Below are positions 47,584-58,615 of a DNA stretch of 64,000 nucleotides, piece after piece. Within the stretch, counting starts at the first letter, position 1. The number at the start of each line of letters is the position of its first letter. Both the position numbers and the translations under genes were made by a program. This DNA comes from Hermatobates lingyangjiaoensis. Its lineage: Eukaryota; Arthropoda; Insecta; Hemiptera; Hermatobatidae. The DNA is taken from positions 10,143,001-10,207,000 of the forward strand of contig JAPFBL010000068.1 in the NCBI GenBank assembly GCA_026182355.1, given 5' to 3'. The notes under the pieces were generated by a model. The model was not told where the DNA came from, searched no databases, and saw only the letters and a program-made list of their open reading frames with translations.

Positions 47584-50111
47584 TGAATTCATTATTACTT
47601 TTGAAGAAACAGATCATTTAATTTTTTTTACCAGATGGAACAAAAAATGAATGAGTCAATTCCACGGATTGACAGGGTTATTCAAAAAGAATGAAAGGTC
47701 CAAATAATGTGACCATTTAAAGAGTGGTTTTCACAGGGATGTAATAGCAGGTTCAGACACAAACATCTAGGGAAGATTCAGTGGCAGGCCAATTCTGGTG
47801 TGTCTTATCCGATTCACTTTCTGATGGTTGCAGCAGCGCAGTGACTGACCATAATTTACAACCTCTGAAAAGTACTTTTATTCTTAGTCCTATATTGAAA
47901 CAAAAGAATTCATACATGAGAGTGCCTTGATGCTTGTTCAAAACTTTAACCCAGGATTTCGGGATAAAAATATATTAATTTAACAATATATTTATAAAAC
48001 TTCATGAAAAATAAATATTTTATAAATAACAAATTCTATTTTAAATAGATTAGTTAAAGAAACTCAATTACATATACTCACATAATTTTTATATTATATA
48101 AACATAATATAATTTCAACTTTCAATAAAATTGTAAAGCATAAAATACTACACATTTTTTAACTAATAAATTGCAATTTACGAGTAGAAAAAAGTATATA
48201 TGTCTCCTCAAAATAATGTATAATTCTAATATTATAGCTAATTGACAATCATTAGCTGGTTTTAAATTCAATTACAAAAAACTACAAAATTTTAATTCTG
48301 GCTGTTTAACCTTGATCTTATGTACATTATAAAAAACCTTGAGGAAGTGAAGGTCTTTTTGCTTTTACACGAGTTGAATTCCCAGCACTGCACTGCAATT
48401 GACTCATTCACTTTGTTTACCCTAACTGGTCATTGTCATGACCTTATTTGCAAAAAACAGAATTCGGCCAGCTTCAGGTCGATCTCAATGCTGAAATAGA
48501 TCATGACCCCGGTCTGCCAGACCAGGGTCCAACACTACATCGACTGGAAACAACTCGTTAGAGCTAATTCAGCAAACACACTAAATATCCCAACAACAGC
48601 ACGAATTCAAGAATACTTTCAGTAACTGCGGTGTTAATTTATATACTAAATACTTGAGAACAGAAAATATTAAAGTAATGTACAAATATCATGTTACATA
48701 TGAAAGATAAGGCAACAAACAAGTAAGTCGAACTTAATTAAGCCATCGATTTTAAATTTTGTCTAATATGTTAAGGGTTGGCTCATTAGACAGGACATTC
48801 TTTTTTTTATTCGTCACCAATGTCAGCTACAGCCGAGACTTTTCTGTCCTCAGAGCCAGCTCTGAACTATTCTGTTGAGGATCTTCAAAATCAAGTTCTT
48901 TCGCTAGCCCTCTGCCAATCTTTCCGAAAGCTCTTAAGAAATTCAGAATATGCTACCTGCCTTCAGTACACACAATTCGGTCACGACGTACAGTTTCCTT
49001 CAAGTCTGTGTCGATACTTACATGTCCTTCATTCAGCTCAGTATCTTAAGCATAATGACTCCAATCAAGAGTAACTGGAGTTATGACCAATTGCACTGTT
49101 CAGATGTGACTTAGGTCACTATACTAGTCTTAACTCCATAGAACGAAAAAAAGCCATATTGCCATATTGTGCACCCTATATTGTTTCTAAATTCAACTTC
49201 AGATTTTAAATTCTTTATTATCTTGACTTTATAATAATCCTTTTTGGAAACAATTTACTTAACATTCAAATACAATCAAATATTGAAATGCTTGAACATT
49301 GTGTTACTGACTTAAGATAAGAAAAAAAAACTATTAAATTAATACATTTCTTCTCATTCATACTTGATTTTACAAGTATTCTTTATTGCATGCAGTGCTT
49401 CTAGCTTTCTGATGTAACAGTACTTTCTTATGGATCACCAACTAGTGATAGCTTCACTTAAAATAAATAAATCATTCCTTTAATCGTAAAAAAGAATTAA
49501 CTTACAAGAAAAGCATGAGGAATAATTTAAATAATATGACCACTAACCCAGCGGCCACAGTGCCTAATTTAACGGTAAAACAAAAATAAATAAAATAGTT
49601 GACCAGGACACTTCAGACTACGGCATCAAGGCTTCACCTGTAGTTCAATGGAAATGCCAAGTGTCAAGTGTATTGCTTGTTATTTATGGTCTTCTGAAGA
49701 ATAAACTCCTGAGGAATTCGAAGGCGGAATTTATTTACACTGAGTAATTACTTTTCTGCTCCAGTTACCAGTGTAATTTAATTAATGAACGAATAAGAAA
49801 ACGAATTTTAGTATAAACAATTACACTAGCATTATAATTGGTATTCATAACACCAAAATAAAAAAATCAGTGTCTCGCAACAGTAACCTTGTTATGAGAG
49901 AGTCTATTTCTAACCACACTATCATACTAGGTATAATATGCATGCAGCTACACAGGATATATAAAATATAACCAAAATATATAATAAAATATTACACAGT
50001 CTGGGATTAAATATAATAGCATAGCATGGACTTTATATAAATAACAACTTAATACGCTTATATACCTAAGATATTTATATGACAGTATTAGGTATCTAAG
50101 ACAGTTTAATT

Positions 50112-50640
50112 TCACTGAAAAACTTCCAATAGAATATTAGCTAAAAAAATTTTAAATTCATGAACAAATTGATCTGTTATTAAGCTATATTGTTTAATTG
50201 GCAAATCGGGTTCTTGTATTAAACTTTCACAGTAAGGCTCCAATTTTTGAACATCATAGATTAAATGGTTCCATGTCTGGTCAGCCAGTCCGTCACATAT
50301 GCAATCTGAATTTAGAATAGTATAAAGTCTTTTTAAGCAATGTCCAGTTCGTTCATGATCGGTGGGTATATGAGAGAGTTTGTGATCTCTTTGTAAGTCG
50401 TCATGCTTCATCCTTGTCTTTCTAGTCGGTATTTCCTTGTTCTCGTCCTATGATAGTGGTGCTCCTTCCTCTCTCCTTTTTTCTAGTTTCTTCTTCAGGT
50501 AGGATATGGGTGCAGCCCTATAGCTGACGACCATATCCTCCTCCGCAGCTGCTTCTTTCGCCATCTCGTATCCTGCTATCCCACGTGGGCTTTGGTCCAC
50601 TCAATGCCTAATTTCCCCCCTCGATACTGGCAGCTGTTTT
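50112..50640 (-). pseudogene. Non-LTR retrotransposon RNase H and C-terminal zinc-finger-like end
   Basis: The minus strand reads IEWTKAHVGIAGYEMAKEAA (about 50555-50615), a few residues, a stop near 50455, then HIPTDHERTGHCLKRLYTIL and CICDGLADQTWNHLIYD (50112-50411). WxKAHVGxxGNExADxxAKEAA is the RNase H C-terminal signature. TGHGxFxxYLxRF, CxCG, then TxxHLIFDC is the usual tail of Jockey-like elements. It is broken by a stop and lacks the key Cys of the last motif. Confidence 0.75.
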
Positions 50641-53542
50641 CTTATTTGTTCAGGAATAGGCCAGTGTCGTGTCAAGCACACCTCCATGTACGAAGCACAC
50701 ACATAAACACACAATACAAGCAGATACAACTATCCAAATATTCACATTTGTAACCCATCACAACTTCTATTCCTACTTACTCTGGCATCAAATCATCTAA
50801 AATAATTTTCAACTTCATAGACGTAAACAATACTAGTACAAAGTAAAAACAACTACACTACTAATAGGATCAAGAGTTTGAATATTATGATATACCTCTA
50901 GCACCAAGAATCAACTGAAAGACAGACATGTTGCAATAATTTACTGATATATATCCAAAAGAATGAGTAACTAAGAAAACGAGCAATCGGGGTTGGGGAA
51001 TTGTGTAAACAACTGGGTCTCGCTTGCTTACGAGAGGTTAACAATCCAAATGGAGCAAAACAAATAGAATAACAATTAGAGATTGCTGGTAAATACTTTC
51101 ACTCGAGAGTTTACTCAAGTAAAGCGTTAAGTGAATCTCGCCAACCTAAACTTCAAGAGAAATCAATATACATCTTAAATACATTAGGACTTATTACAAC
51201 CTGGAGGTGAAGCCATCTTCACTCATGCAAGGGAAACTTTATGTTCTAATTTAAATTTCAAAAAGTCGCAAAAAGGACAGTATGCTACTGCTAATAAGCG
51301 TTTCATATAAGATACAGAAATATTAGTGGAAGATAGGTGGAACTATAAGCAAAGGTAAAGTTATGATCTAGAGAGCAGAAGAAAGTGAGGAATAAGAAGG
51401 GTAAAGTCTACAGAGGATAATAAAGAGTACAAGTTTATAACAGAAAAGGTTGCAATAAACAGGAAATATATAATAATTCAGCAACTTAAATTTTAATTTT
51501 TTTATTTTTAAAATAATATTGAACAAATTAAAAAAAGAACCGCAGTAAAATATGCAGACCGACACAACACCCCTGCTCCTAAGTATCCTACACTTCTTAC
51601 TTATTAATGACTAATTTTATGTAAATATATGTTCTTCAACATTAAAAAAGTTGCAATTATGATTACGTGAAACAAAAATGGTTTCTTGTAAATGTTTTTT
51701 GACATAACTAATACAGAAAAAAATTTGATTAGTTTGATACAGCTGCCAAATCTTAAACTCTTAACTGCTCAGTGGTTTCGGACATAGAAAATTTCCAGGA
51801 GCTCTTTACGCTACACAGGTGTATTTAATAATTCAGAAAATACACTAAGGAAATTGCGAACACTCGTTGCAACTTGCATGGACTTAACACCAAATAACAC
51901 CACAACTGACGGCACAAAAACAATGATACAGAGTAATTATTCATAAGTATACGTTGTGTGTTAAACATGCTTCATTCTTATAAAATTTTATATACTTTTC
52001 AAAAGTACCGAATATTAATTAGGTAAAAAACAATAAAGGAAGGAGAGAGTAACTATACCGATAACGTAACTACTCTGACTAATGAAAAAACGATCCATAC
52101 TTGCACATGAAATCTTAAATAAAATTAAGGTTTAGTAATCTGAACTAAAACATGCTTTAAAAGTAATTTCATAGACGATACAACAAAACTAATACATACA
52201 ATTAGCGATACATTTCAGTCGGTTAGTCTGTTCTCTCCAACATCATCTTATCCCGGACACAACTAAGTTCATCTCGAACGTTTTGCATAAAGCAACCCTG
52301 CACTGAATATAGAATGCACACATATTAAGTAATTGTTTATACAAATACAGAGTTTCATAACTTCAAAACATATCATTTAACATAATGTTAAGGAAAAAGT
52401 ATCAGAGTGAAACATAACCTTGTTTCAGTTAAACCTAAGCTTTACACTCAACACGATATCTGAAAGAGTAAGTACAGCTTTTTCCAGCAATAATTTGTTC
52501 AATGTAACAATGTGGTATAAGAAATGGTTAAGAAACACGGAATGTCCCTTAATTAATGAATACTACCTTAGAGAGACGTGTGTCTATCTATGCCAGTATT
52601 TTGGAATCAAAATTAAAGTTCAAAGTATACATGATAACTGATAGAGATTTAATTGATAAGGGCATTTTTTTTCATTAATTTCATTTGTGAATTGAATTGT
52701 TTCAATTGTAGATAATGTTATCGCACTTAACACCACGAAATTATAACCGCTTAAAGAACGTTTATTCAAAAGTTTCATGTTTTATACTAAAATCGTTGGT
52801 AAGCGTTCAGTTGTTGTTTCATTTGTTTTTCTTGTATGAGTCTGGTTAACACCAGATATATATATAATTGCTCCTCAAGCTTTGTTTTAGGTAGTTCACA
52901 TAAAGTTATAATACAATAACAGGACCCATGAAGGAACGTGACAGTGCTTACTACTGCCTAGAATCCAGGACTGGCTGATAGGAAAGCGCAACAGTAAATA
53001 CCACCTTAATTATGAAGGTAAAAGTAGGTTTTCCTCAACAGTATTTTCCAGAATGCTAAATAAGTTCTTTCTGAGGTGACAATATTAAGAAATGTCGGCA
53101 GCCATTTTGATATCCTCGAGTCCGAAATGGGAGAATTCATTTAAATAAAAGTGATCCATTTGTTGTGAACTACAAATCTCAGACCATTGCACAGCATCAT
53201 TGAACTTTTATACCAAACCACTGTTACTTTTAATTTCTTTTACAGTAATGTCTGTAAACAATCCTTGAGATCATTGTTTGTTACTACTACTGAATACGAG
53301 CTATTTTAGCATATCTGTATCCATCAGTCCATGCTAGCAAAGTAACAATTAAGCAACTTGAAACAACATTATACACACAAAAGTCGATTTTACCAATAAT
53401 TTCTAATTTCTTAAAGAATGAATGTGCTTTAACAAGTTCTCTAAACAAGAAGGACGCCATCCTATTGTTCTGAAACTAATGTATTCTACTCTAATGGAGT
53501 GCTAAGTTTCTTATATATAATTAACTATTCAAATTGAGCGCT

Positions 53543-53589
53543 TCTTGTAACCTACTGGAATAGACACTGTAATGGTAGTTGATAAGGCA
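53543..53589 (+). repeat. Left arm of a distant 47-bp inverted repeat
   Basis: It matches the reverse complement of 55585-55631 with a few mismatches, for example TCTTGTAACCTACTGGAATA in both. Similarity stops sharply on both sides. The arms enclose 2 kb containing the Penelope-like and non-LTR fragments. Confidence 0.85.
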
Positions 53590-53771
53590 TGCTGTGACCA
53601 CCCCAAAACTTTGATGAAAACGACGTCCTTCCAATTGTTCTTAATCACCTTGATTCAAAAACGTAATCTAAAAGACATATTACAAATATTTCTTGGTTGC
53701 TTCAATTCAACTGACTGGATCGTATACAAGATAATACATTGATCAAACCACAAAAAGAAATGGGAAAACAA

Positions 53772-53814
53772 GACTAAGATCTTTCAACCGTAACAAGCGG
53801 TCTTCGTCAGAGTC
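53772..53814 (-). ncRNA. Hammerhead ribozyme-like core linked to a Penelope-like element (best copy)
   Basis: The minus strand reads GACU (53814-53811), CUGACGA (53810-53804), an extra A, stem II GACCG/CGGUU with a 7-base loop, GAAA (53785-53782), the self-complementary AGAUCU (starting with the last A of GAAA), U17 (53776), then AGUC (53775-53772), which pairs perfectly with GACU. Every core box is present and the geometry fits a type I hammerhead with a helix III that can only form well between two molecules. It lies 170 bases downstream of the GIY-YIG ORF on the same strand. Predicted cleavage is between 53776 and 53775. Confidence 0.68.
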
Positions 53815-53983
53815 AAAAACCCAACTGAACACTAGATGCAGAAAACATCTGGTGAGGAGTTGAGAAGAGTGGGAGGGAAGAGTGGTATTTTAAAAGGGTG
53901 AAAGCACAGGAAAGGACTAATGTCCAGAAAGGGATGTTTGGGGAAACAAAGGAGTGCAGTAAGAAAAAGTAAAAAACTATCCG

Positions 53984-54512
53984 CTAGCTGTCAACCCTCT
54001 TTGAAGAGGCTATTGCCCTCGTGACGAAAGTATCAAGTTTGAAGAGACCGTTACTAATGTTTATAATATTAGATCTATTAAATTTAATTAGAGACGATTC
54101 AATAATATTTCTAACAACATTGATTTTTCATAGGTAATAAATTTAGCTCCTGTCCAATCAATATGATGATTTTCATTTTTTATATGCAAGAATAAGGCAC
54201 TACTGTTTTCCTGTCTACTTACGTTATATTGGTGTTGTTTTACACGTGTTTTTAATGATTTACCAGTTTGACCAATATAAATTTTATGGCAATTTTTGCA
54301 CGGAATTTTATAAATACCAGCGGACTCCAATTCGCTTGGAGAGTTTTTTATTAACATATTACCCACGTTATTACGATTAGAAAACACTATATTAAAATCA
54401 AGTTGTTTGGCTAATCTTGGAAGGGGGTCCAATGATTCGTGGTATGGCAAAACTATAGAATTTGATAATAAAAGGGGCTCTTTTGAAGTATTAGAGAAAG
54501 TTTTTTTACGTT
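53984..54512 (-). pseudogene. Penelope-like element, GIY-YIG endonuclease end (copy 1)
   Basis: The minus strand reads KTFSNTSKEPLLLSNSIVLP, then SAGIYKIPCKNCHKIYIGQT, GKSLKTRVKQHQYNVS, NSSALFLHIKNENHHIDW, and after one frameshift near 54130 VRNIIESSLIKFN, NISNGLFKLDTFVT and a stop at 53984-53986. GIYKIPC...YIGQTGKSLxxRxxxH is the GIY-YIG catalytic signature with the Cys-rich insert of Penelope-like elements, and NISNGLFKLD is their usual end. The catalytic Tyr and Arg region and the N/H positions appear present, so the decay is slight, but the element is 5'-truncated and lacks the reverse transcriptase. Confidence 0.9.
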
Positions 54513-54550
54513 GATTGTTGTTTCACGTGTTTATGTGAAATCTTTTTAAA
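54513..54550 (+). repeat. Inverted Penelope-type tail joined to the 5' end of copy 1
   Basis: The segment gattgttgtttcacgtg through the hairpin (TTTCAC 54521, GTGAAA 54535) is the same tail seen at 20085, 38413 and 58374. Here it is fused in opposite orientation to the truncated ORF. Confidence 0.75.
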
Positions 54551-54583
54551 GATAATACATATATCATATTCTTTGCAGTTAAC

Positions 54584-54608
54584 AAAAAAAAAAAAAAAAA
54601 AAAAAAAA
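54584..54608. repeat. Poly-A tract (25 bases)
   Basis: A pure A run on the plus strand, separating the Penelope-type tail from the non-LTR fragment to its right. Confidence 0.95.
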
Positions 54609-54619
54609 TGTTGGAGTGG

Positions 54620-55264
54620 CATTCTCTGGAGTTTACTTTACTATAAGTAAACATAATATAAAATTAGTTGACAATCAATTGAGTTTTGGTTTTACTTTCA
54701 CTTGGCTATCGCATAGACGTAATATCAAATTCATAGAGGAAATAACAAATAAGACGTAATAACAAATTCCATTTGTTTTAATGTGAAGGTTGCATCCATT
54801 ATCTATTTTATCAGTTATAACAATCTCAAAGTGAATGATCTAAAACAATCTGATAAGTTCTTATTATTATTACTGCTATGATTAGTATTAATCTGAGGGA
54901 CTGAAAGTCATCGCTCACCGCTGGCACAAGTGTCCTGTTGTGCATTCCTTTGTCCTTTCTCTTTTCAACTCCGATTTTAAGTTCTTTAATGAATATGGTA
55001 ATTGGTTTTAGAGAAGTTTCTAGACCAGTTGTTCCACCCACCTTTACCTGCCTCCTTCTTCATCCATTCTGTAACTGCATCCTTGAGAAAGCGGGGTGTT
55101 ATGCAAAAATGCTGCAGGCTACGTAATGTTTGTTCGGTTCCAAACTTTTCCAACCTGTTTACTGCATTATCCCTTTTTACTCTCTTGTGACTAGATATCC
55201 ACATAATGGTCGACTTATTTTTGCTGGCTATATTAAAACTAATTTTTGACCCGACATTATACAA
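54620..55264 (-). pseudogene. Non-LTR retrotransposon RNase H end with 3' tail
   Basis: The minus strand reads ISFNIASKNKSTIMWISSHK, RVKRDNAVNRLEKFGTE and DAVTEWMKKEAGKGGWNNWS (55264-54986). This matches an RNase H end (WVPSHKGVKGNDAVNRLAKxGT) and the W-rich segment that follows it. A tail to 54620 shares segments with 13593-14100 and 22140-22600. Only a 3' fragment is present. Confidence 0.75.
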
Positions 55265-55584
55265 ACGAAAGACCTTTCATGAAGTCATGTAAAATATTCA
55301 TAGAAGATCATTCTATCTAGATTAAACATATAGATCAAAATTTACTATTTTCTTTCGAACAATTTTTTGATGTTTTATGCCCCATTGAGGCATTTTCGTC
55401 TAATGCAAATCTCAATAGATTGCATTAGAAGATAAATCTTCATTCCCTGTCCCTGACCTACAAAAGAAAACGAAGTTGTCTTGTGTTTATGCAATCAGTC
55501 TTCCCTGTGAAAGCTACCACCTTAATAACTATAGCTATGAGTAAATCATTCAATATCCTGCACAACTAATGAATCGATTATTAG

Positions 55585-55631
55585 TGCCTTATCAACTACC
55601 ATTAATGCGTCTATTCCAGTAGGTTACAAGA
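55585..55631 (-). repeat. Right arm of a distant 47-bp inverted repeat
   Basis: Mate of 53543-53589, about 2 kb apart. Confidence 0.85.
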
Positions 55632-56941
55632 ATATTATTATTCTATCATGAATCGATGAGCCTAAACTGAATTGCTTTCTAATCAATGGTGCCAGTGTTG
55701 ATAAAATGAAATAGTAGGAGAGGAAATTTATTATTTTGTACAACACCTGCAATTCAGTAACTCTGGATAACTACGTAAAATAAGATATTATTAACGAGCT
55801 AGCATGTTTTTACTTGCCTGTACTAATGTGCGTAGTACAAGAGAAATAATTTCGATCAGTTAGAGAAAAAACATTTAAATAAGATTACAAACATTATTGC
55901 TTATTAATAACACGAATTATTTGTAGAAGTGGATACTTTATAGCCTAGGGGTTTCCTAGACTAGGGGTGGTTTTCGTTCTCAATTGGGTTGTTGCTCAGA
56001 TATGAGAGGAGTTATGAGATTAATACAAGGACTATACCAAGTTGTATATGCACTAATACTCATTATACAAATACCAAGCAAGGATAAGGTCACATGGGAT
56101 TTTTACATGGAGGGATTGCTCATTGAGAACAATTTAGTTATCTGTTCATTTGCTATTTAGTAAATGCAGAGAGCATTTCCTATCTCTTTAGTTAATTTTA
56201 TTTTCTTTGCAATATTTAGTATCTATATTTCAAAATTATACAGAACTGTAACGAAATTAATTCGTGGTGAAATATATTTTTAATTTGGATCCAATGTTAC
56301 ATGACTAGATCTATCACAGTCAAGTACTCATTTCATTGGCGAAATCATGAGGAGCAACAAGAATTGGTTTTAAAGGTAAAAGAAAATACATGAGGCAAAC
56401 TGACTACTTATTCACATATAATAAATAAGGTTTATTAAAGAACAGGAAAAAAAACTGTTTTATAAACAAAAACGTCAAGAGTTCGCATACATACTCGTAT
56501 CTATATGTCTGAAAAGTCGTTAACAATCGTCTCATCTACAATGAAATCAGCAAAGTTTTATTCATGATTTAATCAAATCAATCAATTCAATTGAATCAAG
56601 AAATTACGGAATTACGTAAGAGTAAGAAATTACGGTACCAATAGAGTATCAGTGATTACTATTGTTCAATTAGCAATCTTGCACTAAATTAAATGATAGG
56701 AACACGCAAACTATTCAACTGAATGGAAATCAACAAGAAATACTTGCTAGGACTTGTATGAATCCCTGAAAACTAATTTAGTACTGTTTGAATGAGAGTG
56801 TTTCTTTTTGCGCAGAGACGCGTTAGGGTAATTGCGAGTGTCTCTCCTGAACGCAGGGGTTACTGCACTCTGGGGCGACAGGAAGGCAAAACAAGCATGC
56901 CGACAAACCGCAAGGCAACCCCAGACTTACCGAGCAAGGGG

Positions 56942-56962
56942 CCCCCCCCCCCCCCCCCCCCC
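56942..56962. repeat. Poly-C tract (21 bases)
   Basis: An unbroken C run inside a GC-richer patch (56810-56980) of otherwise unknown nature. Confidence 0.95.
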
Positions 56963-57930
56963 ACGGCGTAACAACCACCATATCCAGTGAAATAAACAAA
57001 TTATTAGCCATACGTTTATAGGTCTATGATAATATAAATTAATACAGATGTAAATAATAATAGGTCATACTCATGTTTGCCATGTCATACATTTGCTGTT
57101 AACAATTATTGTAGCATTGGGTGAATTCACATATCATAACACGGTTGAAAGACTGATGCACTTTTCATGAAGAATTAAAGCAGGTTGAATTTACACCCAA
57201 GAAGGTTCTGGTTTAATATCGAAAGTCACGATATCCTGCAACCGGCAGAATACAATAGAACAATCTACTATGCAAGCCGTCTTGGGCCCAGATGTGAAAA
57301 ACACAGATTACAAAACCATTACATCAGTAATATCAGAAAGGCAAAGATTTGGGAAACGAATTTACAAAACAATTTTAGCAGGTGGACTTCAAATCAGATG
57401 TAACTAACTGACCTCGTGGTTACAACAGCTGCAGAAAAATATCGCATTAAGGAATGTTTACCACCTTTAGGACTAATTATAATTCCCTAAAAGACAGGGG
57501 TCAAAAATTATATATAATTGAATGTTAACAAAGTTAATGTAATAATAAATGGTAAAAAGATGATTTCTTATAGATTTTTCCCACTGTAAAAGATTATTTA
57601 CAAATAAAGACTTGAATTAATATGATAACTCCTCAAGGCCACGGTGATTTTACACATAATTTATTTAGATTTTAGAAGACTGATATGCTGAGTCCACATG
57701 TCGAATAGCACAAGAGACTCTTCGTCACATAATCGAACACTGCTAAGCAACACTGGAAGCAAGACACCCGGCATAGCAGTACCACTTGGGAGGAATCATA
57801 CCACCCTGTGTCCATACATTCCCTACAGCAGGAAGTACATCCACTCTACCCTTAAATGTAGCTACAATATTTCAAAGAAAATGATAATAGTAATTGAGTT
57901 CACCACAATCACTAAAAATAACGTAATCGA

Positions 57931-58078
57931 GTTCAAAATTCAAGAGTAACACACACAGTAGAGAAACACGCTAACTCGAATTTTCGGAAAATCTCTCTCT
58001 CTTTTCTCCTGAAGACGGATTTTTCCAAAATTTGAGTTAGCGTTTTTCTGTGTGTTACTCTTCATCAATTTTGAACTT
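57931..58078. repeat. About 60-bp inverted repeat with split hammerhead motif (family 2)
   Basis: The left arm (57931-57993) and right arm (58015-58078) are imperfect inverted repeats sharing AACACGCTAACTC, ACACACAG and GTAACAC-type blocks. The right arm with its loop side has CUGAAGA on the plus strand. The left arm read on the minus strand has the intact GAAA, AAUU palindrome and C17, followed by GAG. Confidence 0.85.
58006..58036 (+). ncRNA. Hammerhead ribozyme-like core, family 2, G12 lost
   Basis: CUC (58006-58008), CUGAAGA (58009-58015), an extra C, stem II GGA/UCC with a UUU-type loop, then AAAA where GAAA is expected, and GAG (58034-58036) that pairs with the first CUC. G12 is the general base in hammerhead catalysis, so this copy should be dead. 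The mirror arm keeps GAAA but has lost CUGANGA. Confidence 0.5.
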
Positions 58079-58337
58079 GTATATGCCCAGTTGGGATAGT
58101 CTTACTGATTTTATAGAAAAAACATAATATAACACAATAATTAATAATCATAGAAGGAGCTATATTAGAATTGACTTTAAAAACACATTAACACTACAGG
58201 ATTATGTTTCAATAAATACTTATATATTAATTTGACGTCTTCACACGACACTACTTCTCCTGACAACGGCCATTACTGATATTATGGGGCTGAAATATTA
58301 ATAGGGAGTCACAGTGTTTTGTTTTCATTCCTGATTT

Positions 58338-58342
<5 letters not shown>

Positions 58343-58372
<30 letters not shown>

Positions 58373-58515
58373 ATTTCACATAAACACGTGAAACAACAAT
58401 TTTCTATCTTGACGACGATTCAAACCGAACATTAGAGACTGTAAGTGTGTCTTTTTCATTTACCTGCATATCTTCGTTTATATTGAACTTTAGTTGTCCG
58501 TTTCGCATCGTTTTT
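58343..58515. repeat. TA run, Penelope-type tail and decayed family 1 hammerhead unit
   Basis: TA microsatellite 58343-58369, tail hairpin TTTCAC/GTGAAA at 58374-58393, then a damaged family 1 core (CUUGACGA and GAAC in place of the boxes, AUUAGAGACU kept, 58409-58440) and the family 1 end segment ttgtccgtttcgcatcg. This is the same order of parts as at 19920-20110, in the opposite orientation. Confidence 0.65.
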
Positions 58516-58575
58516 TCATCGTTAATGTGCATGTATATAAACGTCTAAACCATATTAAGAAAATTAGAAAAATTA

Positions 58576-58615
58576 CTATGATCTTTCAACTAAAACAAGT
58601 GGTCTTCGTTAGACC
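58576..58615 (-). ncRNA. Decayed PLE-type hammerhead-like core
   Basis: The minus strand reads CUAACGA (58611-58605), then a weakened stem II, then GAAA (58587-58584), GAUC and AUAGU. G5 of CUGANGA is changed to A and U17 and stem I are disturbed, so this is a dead relative of the 53.8 kb copy. Confidence 0.4.

Noticed and set aside
48820..49074. 84-codon plus-strand ORF with balanced composition
   Set aside because: No recognised domain, no paired exon or promoter signs, and I could not place it in any transposon family.
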